This document shows positions 63,140 through 64,000 of a stretch of 64,000 nt of DNA, piece by piece. Under the pieces are notes generated by a model. It made no database searches. It worked only from the letters and a program-made list of their open reading frames with translations, and was not told the DNA's origin. The stretch comes from Thiosocius sp942490985 (GTDB lineage Bacteria; Pseudomonadota; Gammaproteobacteria; Chromatiales; Chromatiaceae), in assembly GCA_942490985.1 (NCBI GenBank), contig CALNYW010000005.1:558001-622000 (forward strand), given 5' to 3'. Position 1 is the stretch's first letter; the number at the start of each line of letters is the position of its first letter. The position numbers and the translations under genes are program-made.

Positions 63140-63358
63140 TCAGTCCTCTCGACGCTGTTTTGAGCGCTTTTCCAACAACACCAGCGGAAGCCGTGCGGAG
63201 ATCCATGGCCTGGGCTTGAGAGCAAGCTGCAAGGACGGCAGGTGGCTGGCGATTTGTGCCTGGACGTTCGCGGTGGGCAAGGTCATTACCAGCAGGCGTG
63301 GAGGTCGGCTCATTGCACCATCCTGAATAACGACGTCAAAGCGTGCCAGCAGCCACAC
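63140..63358 (-). CDS. Small open reading frame between urtE and ureD, possibly coding
   Basis: 72 codons from a GTG at 63358 (MWLLARFDVVIQDG), or 57 codons from an ATG at 63313. It fits tightly between the urtE stop (9 bp) and ureD start (3 bp) on the same strand, which favours a real gene. The ATG has an AGGAT sequence upstream. The product is basic with a hydrophobic start and no recognised domain. I cannot assign a function, and it could be chance. Confidence 0.4.
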   Translation of the reverse strand: MWLLARFDVVIQDGAMSRPPRLLVMTLPTANVQAQIASHLPSLQLALKPRPWISARLPLVLLEKRSKQRRED

Positions 63359-63367
63359 AGTTCGGGC

Positions 63368-64000
63368 TCAGACCGTCAGGTACTGCTGGATGAGTTCCTC
63401 GTTTAACTCGTCCATCCTGCCCGTCGCAACGACACGGCCCCGATCGAGCAAGCAAAAACGATCGGCAACCTTGCGGGCAAACGGCAGCTTCTGCTCGACC
63501 AGTAAAACCGTCAGCCCCATCTCCCGATTGAGCTTGCGGACGATGCTGCCGATCTCGGCAACAATGTTGGGCTGAATGCCTTCGGTGGGCTCGTCGAGGA
63601 TCAACAGCTTGGGATCAGTTACCAACGCACGGCCGATAGCCAGCTGCTGCTGTTGTCCACCCGACAGGTCGCCGCCACGTCGCCCAAGCATCTCTTTTAG
63701 CACCGGGAATAGCTCGTAGATAAAGTCCGGGACCTTGCGCAAACCATCACGCCTGGCCGGCAGCCCGATCAGCAGGTTTTCCTCGACGCTCATCAGCGGG
63801 AAGATCTGTCGCCCCTGCGGCACATAACCGATGCCAAGGCTGGCACGACTCTCGGCGGCAACTTTGCGGAGGTCGTGTTCACCGTATTGCATCACGCCGG
63901 ACTTGACCGGTAGCAAGCCCATGATGGATTGCAATAGCGTGGTCTTGCCGACACCGTTGCGCCCCATCAATACGGTGCATTCACCTTCGGGGACCTCGAG
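63368..64000 (-). CDS. urtE: Urea ABC transporter ATPase UrtE (5' end outside the window)
   Basis: The C-terminal 210 codons are present; the start lies beyond base 64000. Walker A is GRNGVGKTTLL, the Q-loop GYVPQGRQIFPLMSV, the signature LSGGQQQQLAIGRAL and Walker B LLILDEPTEGIQPN. The GIQPNIV and LLVEQKLPFARKVADRF patterns are typical of UrtE, one of two ATPases of the high-affinity urea importer. Linkage to urease confirms the assignment. Confidence 0.93.
   Translation of the reverse strand, partial: LEVPEGECTVLMGRNGVGKTTLLQSIMGLLPVKSGVMQYGEHDLRKVAAESRASLGIGYVPQGRQIFPLMSVEENLLIGLPARRDGLRKVPDFIYELFPVLKEMLGRRGGDLSGGQQQQLAIGRALVTDPKLLILDEPTEGIQPNIVAEIGSIVRKLNREMGLTVLLVEQKLPFARKVADRFCLLDRGRVVATGRMDELNEELIQQYLTV

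Overview
The window looks like the chromosome of a free-living, GC-rich gammaproteobacterium that uses ubiquinone. The evidence is conserved gammaproteobacterial gene order: ygfB-pepP-ubiH-ubiI facing zapA-6S RNA-fau, ponA facing pilMNOPQ-aroK-aroB-damX-gltB-gltD-hemE, and rplM-rpsI. A coq7-type hydroxylase, a short malic enzyme and a urtE-ureDABCEFG locus fit a Chromatiales-like or related lineage, but I cannot name the genus from sequence alone. No tRNA, rRNA, CRISPR array, prophage or insertion sequence was recognised.

Layout. 1-5.7 kb: what looks like the edge of a cell-surface polysaccharide region, with a VanZ-type membrane gene broken by many frameshifts, a secreted beta-helix protein and a divergent asparagine-synthetase-like protein lacking the glutaminase cysteine. 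5.7-8.6 kb: a ferric-iron ABC binding protein and permease behind a Fur-box-like site, with no ATPase gene. 8.6-12.9 kb: two ubiquinone hydroxylases, PepP and YgfB. 13.0-15.3 kb: a ZapB-like coiled coil, ZapA, 6S RNA, 5-formyl-THF cyclo-ligase and a lysine-rich histone-H1-like repeat protein. 15.4-20.0 kb: ilvA, rpiA, a MntA-HepT toxin-antitoxin pair, a palindromic repeat cluster and a porin. 20.5-26.9 kb: rpsI/rplM, a thioredoxin-like ferredoxin, a GlcF-like Fe-S protein, coq7, hemE and gltD. 26.9-43.8 kb: gltB, damX, aroB, aroK, pilQPONM and the divergent ponA with a small partner gene. 43.8-50.2 kb: gltA, mdh, maeB, rpmE, then DUF3135, rof, a CPXCG protein and hemW. 50.3-57.9 kb: a CBS/PAS/GGDEF/EAL protein, uvrD, a chemoreceptor and a STAS-like protein. 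58.1-64.0 kb: the urease operon and the start of a urea ABC transporter locus.

How the genes fit together. UbiI, UbiH and Coq7 can together supply the three ring hydroxylations of ubiquinone synthesis. GltBD (with a candidate sigma-54 promoter), urease and UrtE form a nitrogen-acquisition theme. MaeB, Mdh and GltA cover the malate-pyruvate-citrate node. PilMNOPQ with the c-di-GMP protein and the chemoreceptor point to surface motility and attachment. Most of the window is ordinary housekeeping. The more unusual parts are the decayed VanZ gene, the Cys-less asparagine-synthetase-like protein, the MntA-HepT pair with its neighbouring palindromes, the H1-like repeat protein, the sigma-54-like site before gltB and the possible CTG start behind ponA.
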